A stretch of DNA of 6,171 nucleotides from CAYLYP01 sp964387795 (GTDB lineage Bacteria; Bacteroidota; Bacteroidia; Bacteroidales; UBA7960). The translations under genes and the position numbers were made by a program. Shown here in pieces: positions 5,319 to 6,171 of the stretch. The notes under the pieces were generated by a model. That model worked only from the letters and a program-made list of their open reading frames with translations. It did not search any database and was not told where the DNA came from. The stretch spans positions 1 to 6,171 of the forward strand of contig CAYLYP010000123.1 in assembly GCA_964387795.1 (NCBI GenBank). The letters are read 5' to 3'. Each line of letters starts with the position of its first letter. Position 1 is the stretch's first letter.

Positions 5319-5972
5319 TTAAATTGGAAACACCAGTTCAAAGCTTTGGCTTTCTGAAATGTTTTCCAGCTTAATCGTATTATCAGGACTTAAGGGCGAA
5401 TGAAAACTTAAAAAGCACTGAAGGGTATCACCCGGCTGGAGCGGTGGCAGTTTAAGAATTGCCGAATGGTGGTGCCGCCTGAATGTAGCAAGGTTTATTG
5501 ATGTTTCAAGGCTCCTGGTATTGATTGCCATCAACATAGCCAAATCATCATCCGACCATTCCATATCTTGCATTGCAGCGCCCCAGCTAATCGCCAGGCT
5601 GACATCATCCGTAAAGCCTGCCATCAGCTCTTTTGCACCTGCCCTTTGGCCCTCGCTGACCAGCAACCACCTCAACTGCTCCTTGTCTTCTGCAGCCCGG
5701 TACCGTAACAGGTTTGCCGACAATGCCTTCTGAAAAGCCATCCTCCCTTCAGCCAAATCATAAAACCCTACCCGCGCAAAATGGGATACTGCCTTTACAA
5801 CTTTCATTACTTCGGAAAAATCACCCTGAACCTCTTTCATTCGTCCTTCCGATGGTTTTAAAAGGGCAGCCCTTTTAACTCTCACTACCTGTTCGCCATT
5901 CAATTGATAAAACACAAGATTGCCCACCGTTCCGTTTAAGGGACCGTAAAGCCCGTTTTTTGCCCTTGCCAT
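5319..5972 (-). CDS. DUF6266-like protein, function unknown
   Basis: A 217-residue protein whose overall pattern resembles the Bacteroidetes family DUF6266, recognised from memory and not by search. The N-terminus MARAKNGLYGPLNGTVGNLV (1-20), with the Gly-rich NGTVGNLVFYQLNGEQVVR stretch, matches the family's characteristic start. Further matches are the ARVGF motif followed by a FQKALSANLL helix (66-88), an ISWGAA strand (128-133), SDDDLAMLMAIN (140-151), and a C-terminal beta-rich part with LPPLQPGDTLQCFLSFHSPL (175-194). There is no signal peptide, membrane helix or catalytic motif. The start ATG fits the family N-terminus; no Shine-Dalgarno is visible. It is a single gene, convergent with the acyl-CoA synthetase and bracketed by repeats on both sides. 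The family's role is not known to me; I assign none. Confidence 0.78.
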   Translation of the reverse strand: MARAKNGLYGPLNGTVGNLVFYQLNGEQVVRVKRAALLKPSEGRMKEVQGDFSEVMKVVKAVSHFARVGFYDLAEGRMAFQKALSANLLRYRAAEDKEQLRWLLVSEGQRAGAKELMAGFTDDVSLAISWGAAMQDMEWSDDDLAMLMAINTRSLETSINLATFRRHHHSAILKLPPLQPGDTLQCFLSFHSPLSPDNTIKLENISESQSFELVFPI

Positions 5973-6052
5973 AATACTGTAGTTTTAATGAAACAATCAT
6001 ATTTAAATCCTATCTATAAATAAGTTTAAGTTTAATTCATCATTATAATAAC

Positions 6053-6065
6053 GCATACGGTATGC
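6053..6065. promoter_or_regulatory. Operator-like palindrome upstream of the DUF6266-like gene
   Basis: GCATAC (6053-6058) and GTATGC (6060-6065) are perfect inverted arms around one base. On the minus strand it overlaps the end of TAATATTTG (6072 to 6064), a -7-like box with one extra base relative to TAnnTTTG, about 90 bases before the ATG. A repressor site at a promoter is plausible, but both signals are short. The rest of 5973-6100 is AT-rich with no gene. Confidence 0.3.
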
Positions 6066-6100
6066 AAATATTATATATTATCCATAAATTATCATATTAT

Positions 6101-6171
6101 TTCAACCGGATTTCAGACGGACTTGAACCGGGCTTGAGCCGCTTTCAACCCGGCTCAAACCCGGCTCAACA
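6101..6171. repeat. CCGG-unit repeat forming a long hairpin
   Basis: Seven degenerate units of 7-12 bases (TTCAACCGGA, TTTCAGACGGA, CTTGAACCGGG, CTTGAGCCG, CTTTCAACCCGG, CTCAAACCCGG, CTCAACA) run to the window edge. Because some units are inverted, 6123-6141 pairs with 6151-6169 at 17 of 19 positions around a 9-base loop. It is far richer in GC than the AT-rich flank beside it. It lies about 130-200 bases upstream of the DUF6266-like start. No T run follows on the minus strand, so it is not an obvious terminator of a gene entering from the right. Confidence 0.7.

Noticed and set aside
5521..5733. Plus-strand 70-codon reading frame opposite the DUF6266-like gene
   Set aside because: Antisense to a gene with a recognisable family pattern; no motif and no promoter or start-site context.

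Overview
The window looks like a stretch of a Bacteroidota (Bacteroidetes) chromosome, probably from an environmental Bacteroidales-like lineage. Evidence: AT-rich intergenic DNA; no Shine-Dalgarno sequence before any of the four genes; a near-consensus Bacteroidetes promoter (-7 box TATATTTG) before the adaptor gene; a protein resembling the Bacteroidetes family DUF6266; and intergenic repeats built on ATTTGCTA-like octamers and CGCAAAG units. The genus cannot be told from the sequence.

Layout. 1-414 is a non-coding repeat cluster. 415-1122 and 1175-2428, both on the minus strand, form a two-gene unit: a membrane-anchored HlyD/MacA-type periplasmic adaptor, then a MacB/LolD-type ABC ATPase. 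2435-2906 is an AT-rich divergent promoter region. 2907-4691 (plus) is a long-chain acyl-CoA synthetase of the FAA1/FadD15 type. 4692-5318 is a 627-base gap between convergent genes, packed with repeats and hairpins. 5319-5972 (minus) is a DUF6266-like protein of unknown function. 5973-6171 is its upstream region, with an operator-like palindrome and a strong hairpin made of CCGG-containing units.

How the genes relate. The adaptor and ATPase should work together in a tripartite export or lipid/lipoprotein-extraction pump, but the window holds no permease and no outer-membrane TolC-type channel. The acyl-CoA synthetase is divergently transcribed and feeds fatty-acid degradation or lipid synthesis; nothing links it functionally to the pump. 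The DUF6266-like gene stands alone.

The most interesting content is non-coding. A family of structured, dispersed repeats lies only in gene 3' flanks (1-414 and 4850-5280). Its members share a stem that varies by compensatory change between copies (125-230 versus 4919-5020). They also combine with a CAAAGGAAAT linker and octamer arrays as modules. In the right cluster, two oppositely oriented copies flank a perfect 21-bp hairpin, giving a nested palindrome at 5010-5113. No RNA gene, CRISPR array, insertion-sequence transposase or protein-coding defence system was found.
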